In this document: one piece after another, positions 24,607-32,127 of the stretch
Layout of the letters: each line of letters begins with the position of its first letter
Position numbering within the stretch: position 1 is the first letter of the stretch
DNA from: Luteimicrobium sp042670205
GTDB taxonomy: Bacteria; Actinomycetota; Actinomycetes; Actinomycetales; Cellulomonadaceae
Reading direction: 5' to 3'
DNA length: 64,000 nucleotides
Assembly (NCBI RefSeq): GCF_042670205.1
Contig: NZ_JBHUWD010000010.1
Coordinates: 1-64,000 of the forward strand
Translations under genes and position numbers: made by a program
Notes under the pieces: generated by a model
What the model saw: only the letters and a program-made list of their open reading frames with translations
Database searches by the model: none
What the model was told of the DNA's origin: nothing

Positions 24607-25397
24607 GCCTCACGGCGACGTTCTACCCCGCGTCCAACCTCGTGCAGCTCGTCCTCGACGGCGCTGGGACCGGGTGGTCCACGGTCACGGCCGTGACGAT
24701 CACCCGGTCCGTGGCCGGCGGGTCCCCGGTTCCCGTGCGTGGCGTCGAGCCACGCCCGGTCGTCGGCGGCGTGCTCGTGTGGTCCGACAACGAGGCACCC
24801 CAGGACGCCACCGTGACCTACGTCGCGACCGGCGTCGGGCCCGACAGCCCGGCCGCCCTGACGGCGACCGTCTCGACGACGGGAGCCGAGTGGGGGCTGT
24901 GGCTCAAGCCGCCCGGCCGCGCCGACCTCAACGCACGGCTGCACTTCCGCGACGCCGGGGACATGACCCAGGACGACGTCGGCGGGTCCTGGACCATCCC
25001 GGGCGGCGGCAGGGTCTCGGAGTCGTCCGGTCTCGCGCCGCTCACGACGACGATCACCGGCACCGTCCGGTCCGCCGGCGACCTTGCCGCGGTCCGGTCC
25101 GCGGTCGCCCAGACGCCCGGCCGGATCTTGCTCCTGCAGACCGGCAAGCCGGAGGAGCTTCCGTCGGGCTACTACCACGTGACCTCGATCTCGCAGTCGA
25201 ACCCCGCGAACCTGCGCACGGACCTGTACCCGCGCCGGATCGTCACGCTGCAGGTCGAGGCCGTCGACATGCCCGCCGGTGACTCGACTGGGTTCGCGGG
25301 GACGACCTACGACGTCGTCGCGGCGTCGTTCGCGACGTACCAGGACCTGGCGAACCGGGTGCCGACGTACCTCGACCTGGCGATGGGGAGCTGGTAG
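24603..25397 (+). CDS. Distal tail (Dit-like) minor tail protein
   Basis: The ATG overlaps the tape measure stop by 4 bases. The 264 residues are beta-rich with TATFYPASNLVQLVLDGAG, VWSDNEAPQDATVTYVA, GRADLNARLHFRDA and PSGYYHVTSISQSNP. Placed directly after the tape measure, it is the usual position for Dit or the first baseplate hub protein, which joins the tube to the tip. The mid segment AAVRSAVAQTPGRILLLQTG is the galectin-like insertion seen in this group. Function inferred from order and fold-like pattern. Confidence 0.78.
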   Translation: MSLTATFYPASNLVQLVLDGAGTGWSTVTAVTITRSVAGGSPVPVRGVEPRPVVGGVLVWSDNEAPQDATVTYVATGVGPDSPAALTATVSTTGAEWGLWLKPPGRADLNARLHFRDAGDMTQDDVGGSWTIPGGGRVSESSGLAPLTTTITGTVRSAGDLAAVRSAVAQTPGRILLLQTGKPEELPSGYYHVTSISQSNPANLRTDLYPRRIVTLQVEAVDMPAGDSTGFAGTTYDVVAASFATYQDLANRVPTYLDLAMGSW

Positions 25398-25399
25398 AC

Positions 25400-26560
25400 G
25401 TGTGGCCTGTCCCTGACGGGTACGACGAGGTCCTCACGAGCTCGCACGGGCTACAGGTGTTCGTGGACGTGTGGAAGGGCGGGCAGCGGGTCCGGTGGCC
25501 GAACGGTCAGGCGGTGTCGCTGCCGATCACGGGCGGCTCGATCACGGTGGACCGGACCCAGGCCACGCGCCGCGCCATCAACCTGACGGTGCCGCCGTTC
25601 CTGCGCGACAGCACATACACCAAGGTCCCCGCGCTCCCCCGCGTCCCGTCGGACGTCCTGGGTCACTACGGCACCGAGCTGCGGGTCACGCACGCGCTCG
25701 TCACCCCCGACGGCGCTCTCCTGCCGGTCCCGGTCGGGCGGTTCCGGATCGACGAGGCCGGCGGATCGGACCTGGGCCTCACCGAGGTCACCGTCACCGG
25801 GGTCTCCCGCGAGGCCTACGTCGTGGACGACATCTTCACGGCACCGCGGTCGTTCTCCGGCCCGTCGGCGATCGCGATCCTCCGGCAGCTCATCCTCGAG
25901 ACGCTCCCGTCCGCGGAGGTCGCGGTGCTCACGCGCCGGGACCGTCGGGTCACGCCGACGACATGGGACGACCGGTGGACCGCGATCAGCGAGCTCGCCA
26001 AGTCGCTGTCCGTGCAGGTGTACGCGGACCCGATGGGCCGGTTCGTCATCACCGACCTGCCCACCCTGAGCACCGCGCCGGTGTGGCGGTTCCAGCCGCT
26101 GGCCGGCGGGTCCCTCCTCGACGCGTCCAGGACGTCGTCGCGCTCCGGGGTGTTCAACCGGGTCGCGGTGCAGGGCGCCACGCCCGATGGCGCGACGGCC
26201 GCGGTCGTCGGCGTCGCCCAGGACGACACGGTTGGGTCGCCGACCCGGTACGGGGACCCGGATGCCGGGCTCTACGGGAAGGCGCCGACGGTCATCTCGA
26301 TGCCGTCGCTGACGACCCTGGCGGACTGCAAGCAGGCTGCGGCGACGCAGCTCGCGCTCTCCACGGGCGGCGCCGAGTCCCTGAACCTGTCCGCCCTGCC
26401 GCACGCGGGGCTCGAGGCGCTCGACGTCGTCGAGATTGTGACCGACCCGACATGGACCTACGCGACGGCAAGGAAGCACATGATCGACTCGTTCACCCTG
26501 CCGCTCACCGCGGCTGGGCAGTTCCCGGTCGCCACCCGGGACATCGGGGCGGTCTCGTGA
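25400..26560 (+). CDS. Minor tail (hub) protein, DUF5047-like
   Basis: The GTG at 25400 starts a 386-residue protein with MWPVPDGYDEVLTSSHGLQ, ITGGSITVDRTQATRRAIN, LPVPVGRFRIDEAG, and TYATARKHMIDSFTLPLT. This is the DUF5047 minor tail protein pattern, equivalent to a baseplate hub or tail-associated component that follows Dit in many actinophages. The segment WTAISELAKSLSVQVYAD resembles the gp27-like hub. It could position the fibre or cell-wall binding part. The neighbours overlap by 4 bases. Confidence 0.85.
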   Translation: MWPVPDGYDEVLTSSHGLQVFVDVWKGGQRVRWPNGQAVSLPITGGSITVDRTQATRRAINLTVPPFLRDSTYTKVPALPRVPSDVLGHYGTELRVTHALVTPDGALLPVPVGRFRIDEAGGSDLGLTEVTVTGVSREAYVVDDIFTAPRSFSGPSAIAILRQLILETLPSAEVAVLTRRDRRVTPTTWDDRWTAISELAKSLSVQVYADPMGRFVITDLPTLSTAPVWRFQPLAGGSLLDASRTSSRSGVFNRVAVQGATPDGATAAVVGVAQDDTVGSPTRYGDPDAGLYGKAPTVISMPSLTTLADCKQAAATQLALSTGGAESLNLSALPHAGLEALDVVEIVTDPTWTYATARKHMIDSFTLPLTAAGQFPVATRDIGAVS

Positions 26561-27492
26561 CCTCGCCGGCCGCGGTCCTGCGGCTCGCGAAGCGGGCCCA
26601 GCCGCCCCGGCCGCGGCTCGGGTTCGTGACGGCTGTCGACACGGGCGCGCAGCTCGTCACGGTCGCGTTCGAGGACGGCTCGACCACGAGCTCGCTGTCG
26701 TGGGCGAGCTCGGCCTACCCGGCCCCGGCCGTCGGGGACCGGGTCTCGGTCGTGCCGCACTCGACGGGCTGGGTCGTCATGTCGAAGGTCACCCCGCGCC
26801 CGCAGCTCATCGCCGACCAGCAGGTCGTCGTACCGATGGCCCACAACTGGCAGGGGTTCTACCACGAGTCCAACCCCGCGGCCGGGTGGAACTGGTACGA
26901 CTACGCGAACATCACGGACAAGCACGAGGCCGCCGCGGCGTGGCAGGGCCGGGTGCCGCCCCAGCAGGGGGGCGCGGGGTACGTGCAGACCACCTGGGAC
27001 GTGCGGGCGTCGATCCTGACCTGGGGCGCGCTCGCGTCCCTCGTGCCCTCGGGGGCGACGATCTCGCAGGTCCGCCTCACGCTCCGGGCCTCCTGGGTGC
27101 AGCAGGACGCCGCCCGGCCTGTCCTGTACGGGCACGCGTACACGCCCGCGTCCCCGCCGCGGGACGTCGTCTACGACACCAACAACAACGTGGTCACCCC
27201 GGGCGCACCACCGAGCTTCGTCGCCGGGTTCGGCCCGCTGCGGTTCCCCTCGATGGTCGCCGGCGACGCCCAGACCATCACGATCCCGTCGTCGTGGGTC
27301 ACGGCACTGCTCGCGGGCACCATCACCGGTCTCGGCCTGTACTCGGCCACGAACGCCGACGGCGTGCTGTTCGCGAACGCGTCCCACCTGGCGAACGTCG
27401 TCGAGATCGACGGCGGGTACTCGGGCGACACCGTCTGGGACAGCGACGACAACCTGCAGATCACGATCACCTACTCGGGGGGCACCACATGA
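26557..27492 (+). CDS. Minor tail protein with OB-like and jelly-roll-like parts
   Basis: GTG overlapping the previous stop opens 311 residues. Residues 20-75 (RLGFVTAVDTGAQLVTVAFE, DGS and VGDRVSVVPHSTGWVV) form an OB-like baseplate spike fold. From about 90 on, WQGFYHESNPAAGWNWYDYAN and QVRLTLRASWVQQDAARP form a beta sandwich resembling DNRLRE-type or carbohydrate-binding domains with a final WDSDDNLQITITYSGG. It is probably part of the tail tip that contacts the host wall. Specific receptor is unknown. Confidence 0.75.
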   Translation: MTSPAAVLRLAKRAQPPRPRLGFVTAVDTGAQLVTVAFEDGSTTSSLSWASSAYPAPAVGDRVSVVPHSTGWVVMSKVTPRPQLIADQQVVVPMAHNWQGFYHESNPAAGWNWYDYANITDKHEAAAAWQGRVPPQQGGAGYVQTTWDVRASILTWGALASLVPSGATISQVRLTLRASWVQQDAARPVLYGHAYTPASPPRDVVYDTNNNVVTPGAPPSFVAGFGPLRFPSMVAGDAQTITIPSSWVTALLAGTITGLGLYSATNADGVLFANASHLANVVEIDGGYSGDTVWDSDDNLQITITYSGGTT

Positions 27493-27764
27493 CCGACCAG
27501 CCCGACGGCGCCGCGGCCGAGGCCGGCGAAGTCGTCCAGACCCCGACGGAGCCCACCCCCGTGGACAACACCACCCCGCCCGGCGACGTCCTGCGCGCGC
27601 TCGGGTTCGACCCGGCCGCCGTGCAGGCCGTGATCCTCACCCCCACGTCCGTCGTCGCGGTCGCGGCCGACTACCCGGACCCGCCCGAGGTGACCGACCC
27701 CACCCCGCCCGACGACAGCGGGACCCCGCCCGAGACCGAGGAGCCCACCGATGCCCCAGCCTGA
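27489..27764 (+). CDS. Acidic Pro/Thr-rich phage protein, 91 aa
   Basis: The ATG overlaps the previous stop, and the end overlaps the next gene by 14 bases. The protein is nearly all Pro, Thr, Asp and Glu except for a core with DVLRALGFDPAAVQAVILTP and SVVAVAADYPD. Short tail proteins with such a LGFDP core plus disordered PPE tails occur between minor tail genes of actinophages. The role is unknown; it may be a flexible linker or chaperone. Confidence 0.65.
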   Translation: MTDQPDGAAAEAGEVVQTPTEPTPVDNTTPPGDVLRALGFDPAAVQAVILTPTSVVAVAADYPDPPEVTDPTPPDDSGTPPETEEPTDAPA

Positions 27765-28338
27765 GCCGATCCAGGGGTTCCCGAAGCCGCTGTTCACAGA
27801 CTCTCCGAACGTCCCGACGAACCTCAGCGACATGTACGACTTCCTCCTGAGCCGCGCGATCCCGCGGTTCCCGCTCGGGACCTCCCAGCGCGACGCCGCG
27901 CTCCCCTCGCCCGTCGACGGCATGGAGTGCGTCACGGGCACCGGCACCGCGACCACCTTCTGGAAGCGGAAGAACGGCGCGTGGGTCGCGTCGACAGAGA
28001 CGGTCACCGTGGCGGCCTCCGACTTCTTCGCCCCGGCCTCTGGCCTCACGATCGCTTCGGGGTCGGTAGAGGTCATCGGCGGGAAGTCGCTGTCGTGGCA
28101 GCTGCAGCTCACCAACTCCGGCGGACCGTCCCTGACCTCCGGGTCTCAGAGCGTCGTGCTCGGATCGGTCAAGGCGCCGTACATGCCGCGCACCTACTAC
28201 GCCCCGTTCACAGGGTGGCCCGGCTCGGGGTTCGTCTCCGGGCTCGTGCAGGCCGGAACCGGCGAGACGCGGGCACGCTGGTCGGACGCTGCCCACTCGA
28301 CGCCGACGTTCGTCATCGGCGGCGGGTGGCCGATCTGA
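27751..28338 (+). CDS. Minor tail protein, 195 aa
   Basis: The ATG lies inside the end of the previous gene. The N-terminal half MPQPEPIQGFPKPLFTDSP, NVPTNLSDMYDFLLSRAIPR and FPLGTSQRDAALPSPVDGM is a known opening for actinophage minor tail or fibre-base proteins. The C-terminal half is beta-rich (SLSWQLQLTNSGGPSLTSG, then APYMPRTYYAPFTGWPG), which could be the receptor-binding knob. It is the last clear tail structural gene before the membrane protein pair. Start and frame are supported by overlaps on both sides. Confidence 0.75.
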   Translation: MPQPEPIQGFPKPLFTDSPNVPTNLSDMYDFLLSRAIPRFPLGTSQRDAALPSPVDGMECVTGTGTATTFWKRKNGAWVASTETVTVAASDFFAPASGLTIASGSVEVIGGKSLSWQLQLTNSGGPSLTSGSQSVVLGSVKAPYMPRTYYAPFTGWPGSGFVSGLVQAGTGETRARWSDAAHSTPTFVIGGGWPI

Positions 28339-28637
28339 TGAGCCCAGAGACGGAGCCCGGCCCGTGGGAACTCATGCGGATGCTCCGCTCGATGGACGGC
28401 AAGCTCGACCGCCTCGTCACCCGCGAGTCGTTCGACGCAGAGACCCGCCGCGTCGACGACAAGTTCGCGGCGCAGGGCCAGGACATCGTCGACGAGCGCG
28501 TCGCCCGCGAGAAGGCGATCGCCGAGCTCACAGCCAGGCATGACCGGACCGCCGCGAACCTGCGATGGGTCGCTGCAGCCATCCTGCTACCGATCGCCCT
28601 GTTCATCGCGGGGCTCGTCTACGGCCGAGGGGCGTGA
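28338..28637 (+). CDS. Coiled-coil single-span membrane protein, 99 aa
   Basis: The ATG overlaps the tail gene stop. Residues 10-70 form a charged coiled coil (MRMLRSMDGKLDRLVTRE) and residues 75-95 (WVAAAILLPIALFIAGLVYG) form one transmembrane helix at the C-terminus, giving a tail-anchored topology. Small phage membrane proteins before the lysis genes may be holin partners, superinfection exclusion proteins or spanin-like. No cysteine or lipobox is present. The function is not known. Confidence 0.7.
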   Translation: MSPETEPGPWELMRMLRSMDGKLDRLVTRESFDAETRRVDDKFAAQGQDIVDERVAREKAIAELTARHDRTAANLRWVAAAILLPIALFIAGLVYGRGA

Positions 28638-29413
28638 CCATGCACCGGTTCACCCACTTCGTTCAGTGGTGCGTCATCGGCCTCCTCATGGCCGTGATCG
28701 GGGTCGGCCTCGCGATCCTCATCGGGGAGCAGCACGAGGCAACCGCCGCCCGCCAGGAGCAGGCTCAGCAGATCGCCGCCCTGCAGGACGCCGTCGGGCA
28801 GGCGAACGACAAGCTCGCCGCGAAGGGCGAGCAGCCCGTACCCGTGCCGACGGTGACGACGAACCCGAACACCGGGGCGACGACGGTCGTCCCGGGGCCT
28901 CCCGGAGCGATCGGCGCGACCGGAGCCACGGGTGCGCCGGGCCGGAACGCGACCGACGCCCAGGTGTCGGCCGCGGTCGTCCTGTACTGCTCGACGCACG
29001 CCGAGTGCCGCGGGGCCGACGGTGCACCTGGCGTGCCGGGACCCGCGGGCGCCGAGGGTCTCGCGGGCGCGACCGGGAGCGCGGGCGCCGACGGCGCCCC
29101 GGGCGCAGCCGGCGCCGACGGGAAGAACGCCACCGACACGCAGGTCGCCGCCGCCGTGGCCGCGTACTGCGACGCGCACGACCAGTGCCGCGGCCCCGCC
29201 GGCAAGGACGGGACGAACGGCAAGGACGGAGCGGACGGCGTCGACGGCGCGACCGGGCCGAAGGGCGACACCGGAGCAGCCGGCCCGGCCGGGCCCACCT
29301 GCCCCGACGGGTACGCCCCGACGTCGCTCTACGTCCAAACCCGCACCGACCCGATGCTGCCCACGACGCAGCACTGGGAGCAGTCGACCCTCTGCCTGCC
29401 CGCCGCAGGCTGA
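28634..29413 (+). CDS. Membrane-anchored collagen-like protein
   Basis: The GTG at 28634 overlaps the previous stop; an ATG at 28640 is also possible. The protein (259 aa) has an N-terminal transmembrane helix (CVIGLLMAVIGVGLAILIG, about 12-30), a coiled-coil stretch (EQAQQIAALQDAVGQANDKL), then three blocks of Gly-X-Y collagen triplets separated by two copies of a 25-residue insert with NATD, YC and CRG words. It ends with a short Cys-bearing globular piece. Collagen-like repeats are known in phage fibres, but a TM anchor is unusual for a virion protein. It might be displayed on the lysogen or act in adsorption or lysis. Confidence 0.8.
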   Translation: MTMHRFTHFVQWCVIGLLMAVIGVGLAILIGEQHEATAARQEQAQQIAALQDAVGQANDKLAAKGEQPVPVPTVTTNPNTGATTVVPGPPGAIGATGATGAPGRNATDAQVSAAVVLYCSTHAECRGADGAPGVPGPAGAEGLAGATGSAGADGAPGAAGADGKNATDTQVAAAVAAYCDAHDQCRGPAGKDGTNGKDGADGVDGATGPKGDTGAAGPAGPTCPDGYAPTSLYVQTRTDPMLPTTQHWEQSTLCLPAAG

Positions 29414-29481
29414 CCCACCCCCACCCCACCACCCCGCCGTCGCCCGACGTCGGGGCCCTCGTCATACCCAGGAGGCACCCC
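29411..29481 (+). promoter_or_regulatory. Intergenic leader, copy B of the repeated element
   Basis: This gap repeats the layout of 18272-18339: stop TGACCCAC, C/A-rich run with CCACCACCC, a palindrome CCCGACGTCGGG (29443-29454), then CTCGTCAT (29458-29465) and CCCAGGAGGCA (29467-29477) just before the GTG. The 8- and 11-base blocks are identical in both copies. It precedes the lysis block, so it could carry a lysis promoter or terminator. Confidence 0.55.
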
Positions 29482-30132
29482 GTGGTCGCCACGCAGAACG
29501 GCTACAAGTACATCGGCGGCACGTCGCAGCTCGCGACGATCAAGGCCGGCGCCCAGCACACTCAGGTCCGCAAGGGCGACACGGCGACCGTCCTCGGCTT
29601 CCTGGTCCGGGAGCTCAACGCCGCGTGCGAGCCCTGCAACACCCTGTTCGGGTGGCGCACCGCCGCCACGAACGCGAACGTCGGCGGCTCCCCCGACTCC
29701 AACCACATCTCCGGGACCGCGGTCGACTACAACGGCGGCCGGCACCCCAACGAGGCCGCGCACGGCGGCAAGCGGCTCGGCTCCGGCTGGTCGGCCTACG
29801 ACACCAAGGCCATCCGCACACTCCTCGCCGCCCTCAACGGGGTCGTGCACTGGGGTGCGGACTACGCGCCCGGGTACCGGGACTACATGCACTTCGACGT
29901 CCGGGCCACGACGTCCGCGCTCGCCAAGGCCGCGAAGAAGATCCGCGGCGGCACCGTCCGCACCACCGCCGCCGTCAACGTCCGCAAGGGCGCGTCCACG
30001 TCCTCGAAGTCCGACCGGGTGATCCCCAAGGGCTACCGCTTCACCTACAACGGCGTCGTCTACCGGGGCGGGCGGCTGTGGCTGCACACCACCGCCGGGC
30101 ACTACGTCGCCGCCGAGTACACCACCTTCTGA
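29482..30132 (+). CDS. Endolysin, M15 peptidase with SH3 domain
   Basis: The 216-residue protein has an M15 (VanY/D,D-peptidase-like) domain: the Zn ligands are His75 and Asp82 in SNHISGTAVDYNG and His137 in DYMHFDV. An SH3-like cell-wall binding domain follows at about 160-216 (VRTTAAVNVRKGASTSSKS and LWLHTTAGHYVAAEY). It should cut peptide cross-bridges in peptidoglycan at the end of infection. No signal peptide is seen, so export depends on the holin encoded next. Start is a GTG after AGGAGGCACCCC. Confidence 0.92.
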   Translation: MVATQNGYKYIGGTSQLATIKAGAQHTQVRKGDTATVLGFLVRELNAACEPCNTLFGWRTAATNANVGGSPDSNHISGTAVDYNGGRHPNEAAHGGKRLGSGWSAYDTKAIRTLLAALNGVVHWGADYAPGYRDYMHFDVRATTSALAKAAKKIRGGTVRTTAAVNVRKGASTSSKSDRVIPKGYRFTYNGVVYRGGRLWLHTTAGHYVAAEYTTF

Positions 30133-30143
30133 GAGGACCCTCC

Positions 30144-30557
30144 GTGAACCTGTCCGACATCGTGACCGCGCGCCTGCGCACCCTCGTCCCCGTCTGGTGG
30201 GGCCTCGCCGTGGCCTGGGTCCTCGCCCAGTGGCCCGCCGTCAAGGACCTGCTCGACTCGTGGGGCGTGGACCTCAACTCCACGGCGGTGCAGCTCGGCG
30301 TCGTCGGCGTCGTCATCGCCGCCTGGGACTACGTGTGGAAGCGCCTCGAGGACCACCTGCCCGCGTGGCTCACCCGGCTCGTGATCGGCTCGAACCAGAC
30401 CCCCACCTACGCGCCCGTGGACGGCGCCGGCGTCGCGACGATCACCACCCTGCCGGCCGACCACCTGGACGTCGCGCCCGACGTCGCCCTCGACGCCGAG
30501 GCACCCGCACCCGCCGACGACACGACGGACGAGCCCACCGACGGCGCGGCGGGCTGA
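30144..30557 (+). CDS. Holin
   Basis: The 137-residue protein has two hydrophobic helices (VPVWWGLAVAWVLAQWPAV at about 15-33 and AVQLGVVGVVIAAWDYVW at 48-65) and an acidic Ala-rich tail. It follows the endolysin after 11 bases, with GAGAGGA before the GTG. Holins pore the membrane at a set time to release the endolysin. A first helix with two tryptophans plus a W-D turn fits actinophage class II-like holins. The pairing with the M15 endolysin supports the call. Confidence 0.85.
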   Translation: MNLSDIVTARLRTLVPVWWGLAVAWVLAQWPAVKDLLDSWGVDLNSTAVQLGVVGVVIAAWDYVWKRLEDHLPAWLTRLVIGSNQTPTYAPVDGAGVATITTLPADHLDVAPDVALDAEAPAPADDTTDEPTDGAAG

Positions 30558-30560
30558 CCG

Positions 30561-30698
30561 ATGACCGAGCCGCGCGACGGCTACCTCCCCCAGGTCGTGC
30601 AGCAGCACACCCACCGCTGCGCGGCCTGCGGGAAGCCGTGGCCCACCGCGCTCGCCGCGCTCTACTGCGAGCGCACCGACGACGCCGACGACGGCTGA
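30561..30698 (+). CDS. Small zinc-knuckle protein after holin, 45 aa
   Basis: An ATG three bases after the holin stop opens 45 codons with THRCAACGKPWPTALAALYC, giving a CxxC pair and a later Cys, then a short acidic end. It is the last gene of the rightward phage operon, before a strong hairpin. Small CxxC proteins at the end of the lysis block are common in actinophages; role unknown. It is too short for most gene callers but the frame, start position and knuckle are good. Confidence 0.6.
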   Translation: MTEPRDGYLPQVVQQHTHRCAACGKPWPTALAALYCERTDDADDG

Positions 30699-30714
30699 CC
30701 ACGTACACGACGAC

Positions 30715-30748
30715 GCCCCCGCTCACCTCTCACGAGGTGGGCGGGGGC
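30715..30748. terminator. Bidirectional terminator at the end of the late operon
   Basis: GCCCCCGC then T and CACCTC (30715-30729) pair with GAGGTG, G and GCGGGGGC (30734-30748), a 15-pair stem with one G-U and loop TCAC. It lies between the last rightward gene and the 3' end of a leftward gene, so it can stop both transcripts. Confidence 0.75.
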
Positions 30749-30761
30749 GCTTCGTGGTCGT

Positions 30762-31160
30762 TCAGACGGTGGCGGGTTCGAGCCGCACTGCAGTGATCTC
30801 CGCCGAGACGGAGAAGGTGAAGCGCTCCTCCGAACCGGCAAAGAAGTCGACGAGCATCCCGATCGTCGAACTGCCACCCGTCGGGAGATGTTCGCGTGAT
30901 GGCTCGCTGGCAGGTCGGAGCTCGATGAACTCGAGATCAGCGGTCCGCGCGGGGAAGTGCACGCACACCAGCACCGGAATGTGGCCCGTCTTCTGCACGC
31001 GGGACATCACACTGGAGACCGCTTCGTCTTCGTGCGCGACGACCACCGGCGTCTCAGACACGTAGCCGTTGAGCTTCATGTGGTCGCGCCCCTCGCGCGA
31101 GCCGATGTAGCGAGAGAACGCCCTGAGCGCCACTGCGCGCTCAGCAGGGATCCTGCTCAT
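30762..31160 (-). CDS. Hypothetical cargo protein, second gene of a leftward pair
   Basis: The start ATG at 31160 overlaps the stop of the upstream gene (TGA at 31157-31159), with GAGGTGGAAG before it. The 132-residue protein begins MSRIPAERAVALRAFSRYIG and has a beta-rich centre (SETPVVVAHEDEAVSSVMSR, IPVLVCVHFPARTADLEFIE) and FFAGSEERFTFSVSAEIT. I recognise no family. It and its partner have lower GC and less biased codons than phage neighbours, lie on the opposite strand and sit beside the att end, all signs of moron cargo, possibly a host-defence or toxin-type pair. Confidence 0.7.
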   Translation of the reverse strand: MSRIPAERAVALRAFSRYIGSREGRDHMKLNGYVSETPVVVAHEDEAVSSVMSRVQKTGHIPVLVCVHFPARTADLEFIELRPASEPSREHLPTGGSSTIGMLVDFFAGSEERFTFSVSAEITAVRLEPATV

Positions 31161-31600
31161 CGCTTCCACCTCTCCACCTGGGTCTCCCAGCAATCGTCGC
31201 ACATGTCGAGGGCCCGGTTGAACCACCTGTCAACCGTCGCCCAGCCATCTTCCGTCGGAATCGTCTCGATCACCTGTCGAATCTCCCTCTCCCCACTGGC
31301 GCTGAAGACGTGCTCGTGAACGGTGCCATGAGAGGTGTCGATCCGGTAGATGGTCTGCCAGTCCGCCAGCGCATGCCCGCGGCACTGAATCTCGATCGAG
31401 AAGTGGACCACGTACTGTCGGTAGATCTGCTGCGCGTAGACGAACTGCACGAGGCCCTCGTCGTCGAGCGGCACCGGAGTGACGACCGGCTCACACGCGT
31501 GCTTCGGCGGGGGCTCGTAACTGGCCGCCTCCGGAACGACGCTCAGATCGGCAGCCCGCAAGCGTGCCCGCCGCGCGTTGTTCTTCCGGTTGACCGTCAC
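31157..31600 (-). CDS. Hypothetical cargo protein, DUF7718-like
   Basis: The 147-residue protein starts at a GTG (MTVNRKNNARRARLRA by initiator Met). It is basic at the N-terminus and has a globular core VQFVYAQQIYRQYVVHFSIE, IQCRGHALADWQTIYRIDTS, HGTVHEHVFSASG and a C-terminal helix with DRWFNRALDMCDDCWE. The H-G-T-V-H-E-H segment resembles the DUF7718 group, but I cannot confirm that. Overlapping stop and start couple it to the 132-residue gene. Such coupled pairs can be toxin-antitoxin or anti-phage modules. Codon use is less GC-rich than in the phage core. Confidence 0.7.
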   Translation of the reverse strand: MTVNRKNNARRARLRAADLSVVPEAASYEPPPKHACEPVVTPVPLDDEGLVQFVYAQQIYRQYVVHFSIEIQCRGHALADWQTIYRIDTSHGTVHEHVFSASGEREIRQVIETIPTEDGWATVDRWFNRALDMCDDCWETQVERWKR

Positions 31601-31660
31601 TACTACACCCCCCGTCGGGCTGAATCGTGGCAGACGTCACGTCGCGTGTCACGGGTGATC

Positions 31661-32083
31661 TCACGGGCTGGATGCTCGCTCGAGCCGGCACGCCCGGCAC
31701 CGTCGCCGCCCGTCCGCGAACCGGTACGTGTTCTCGGGCGTGTACTCGTGGCCGTTCGGGCAGTGCGTCTTGGCTCGCTGCCAGTCCGAGCCGTCGCGCT
31801 TCTCGGTCGAGCCGTGCCGGGACACCCGCCGGTAGTGGGTGTTGCACATGCCCTTGAACCGGGCCGTCTGGTCGCACCCCTCGACCCTGCACGGGGTGCC
31901 GGTCATCGGGACGTGCTCGTCGTAGCTGCGGATGGTGCGGCGGATCTCGTCGGCCTGCTCGTCGGTGAACAGCCACTCGCCTTCGTGCCGCCGCCACCGT
32001 CGGCGCTGCGCGATCTTCGTGATGCGGCGCCGGTCGGCGCCGAGCTCGTTCGCGAGCTGCCGTGAGGTCCACACGCTGAGCAT
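31661..32083 (-). CDS. HTH and zinc-finger DNA-binding protein, HNH-like end
   Basis: I use the ATG at 32083 rather than a TTG further up. The first 50 residues (MLSVWTSRQLANELGADRRR, ITKIAQRRRWRRHEGEWLF) form an HTH of the Helix-17 or excisionase-like type. The middle has CRVEGCDQTARFKGMCNTHY and the end has CPNGHEYTPENTYRFADGR followed by CRACRLER, the word order of actinophage HNH-like zinc modules, though the second catalytic His is unclear. It may be a regulator or a nicking factor. The divergent gene across the SOS box suggests DNA-damage control. Confidence 0.72.
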   Translation of the reverse strand: MLSVWTSRQLANELGADRRRITKIAQRRRWRRHEGEWLFTDEQADEIRRTIRSYDEHVPMTGTPCRVEGCDQTARFKGMCNTHYRRVSRHGSTEKRDGSDWQRAKTHCPNGHEYTPENTYRFADGRRRCRACRLERASSP

Positions 32084-32099
32084 GCTGCCACACCTAGAA

Positions 32100-32115
32100 T
32101 CGAACACATGTTCGA
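32100..32115. promoter_or_regulatory. Perfect actinobacterial SOS box (LexA operator)
   Basis: TCGAACACATGTTCGA is TCGAAC-N4-GTTCGA, the consensus LexA box of mycobacteria and related actinobacteria, with both half sites exact. It lies in the 44-base gap between the leftward HTH gene (start 32083) and the rightward gene (start 32128), and touches a -10-like TAGAAT (32095-32100). LexA binding would block one or both genes until DNA damage. Confidence 0.82.
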
Positions 32116-32127
32116 CTGTGGGCAACC

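Noticed and set aside
29000..29300. Repetitive DNA in the collagen-like gene as a CRISPR or VNTR.
   Set aside because: The repetition follows the Gly-X-Y codon pattern in frame, with no fixed-length spacers. It is protein-driven.
30041..30316. Minus-strand frames across the endolysin and holin genes as a possible anti-holin.
   Set aside because: No membrane span or ribosome site, and codon bias fits the plus strand only.
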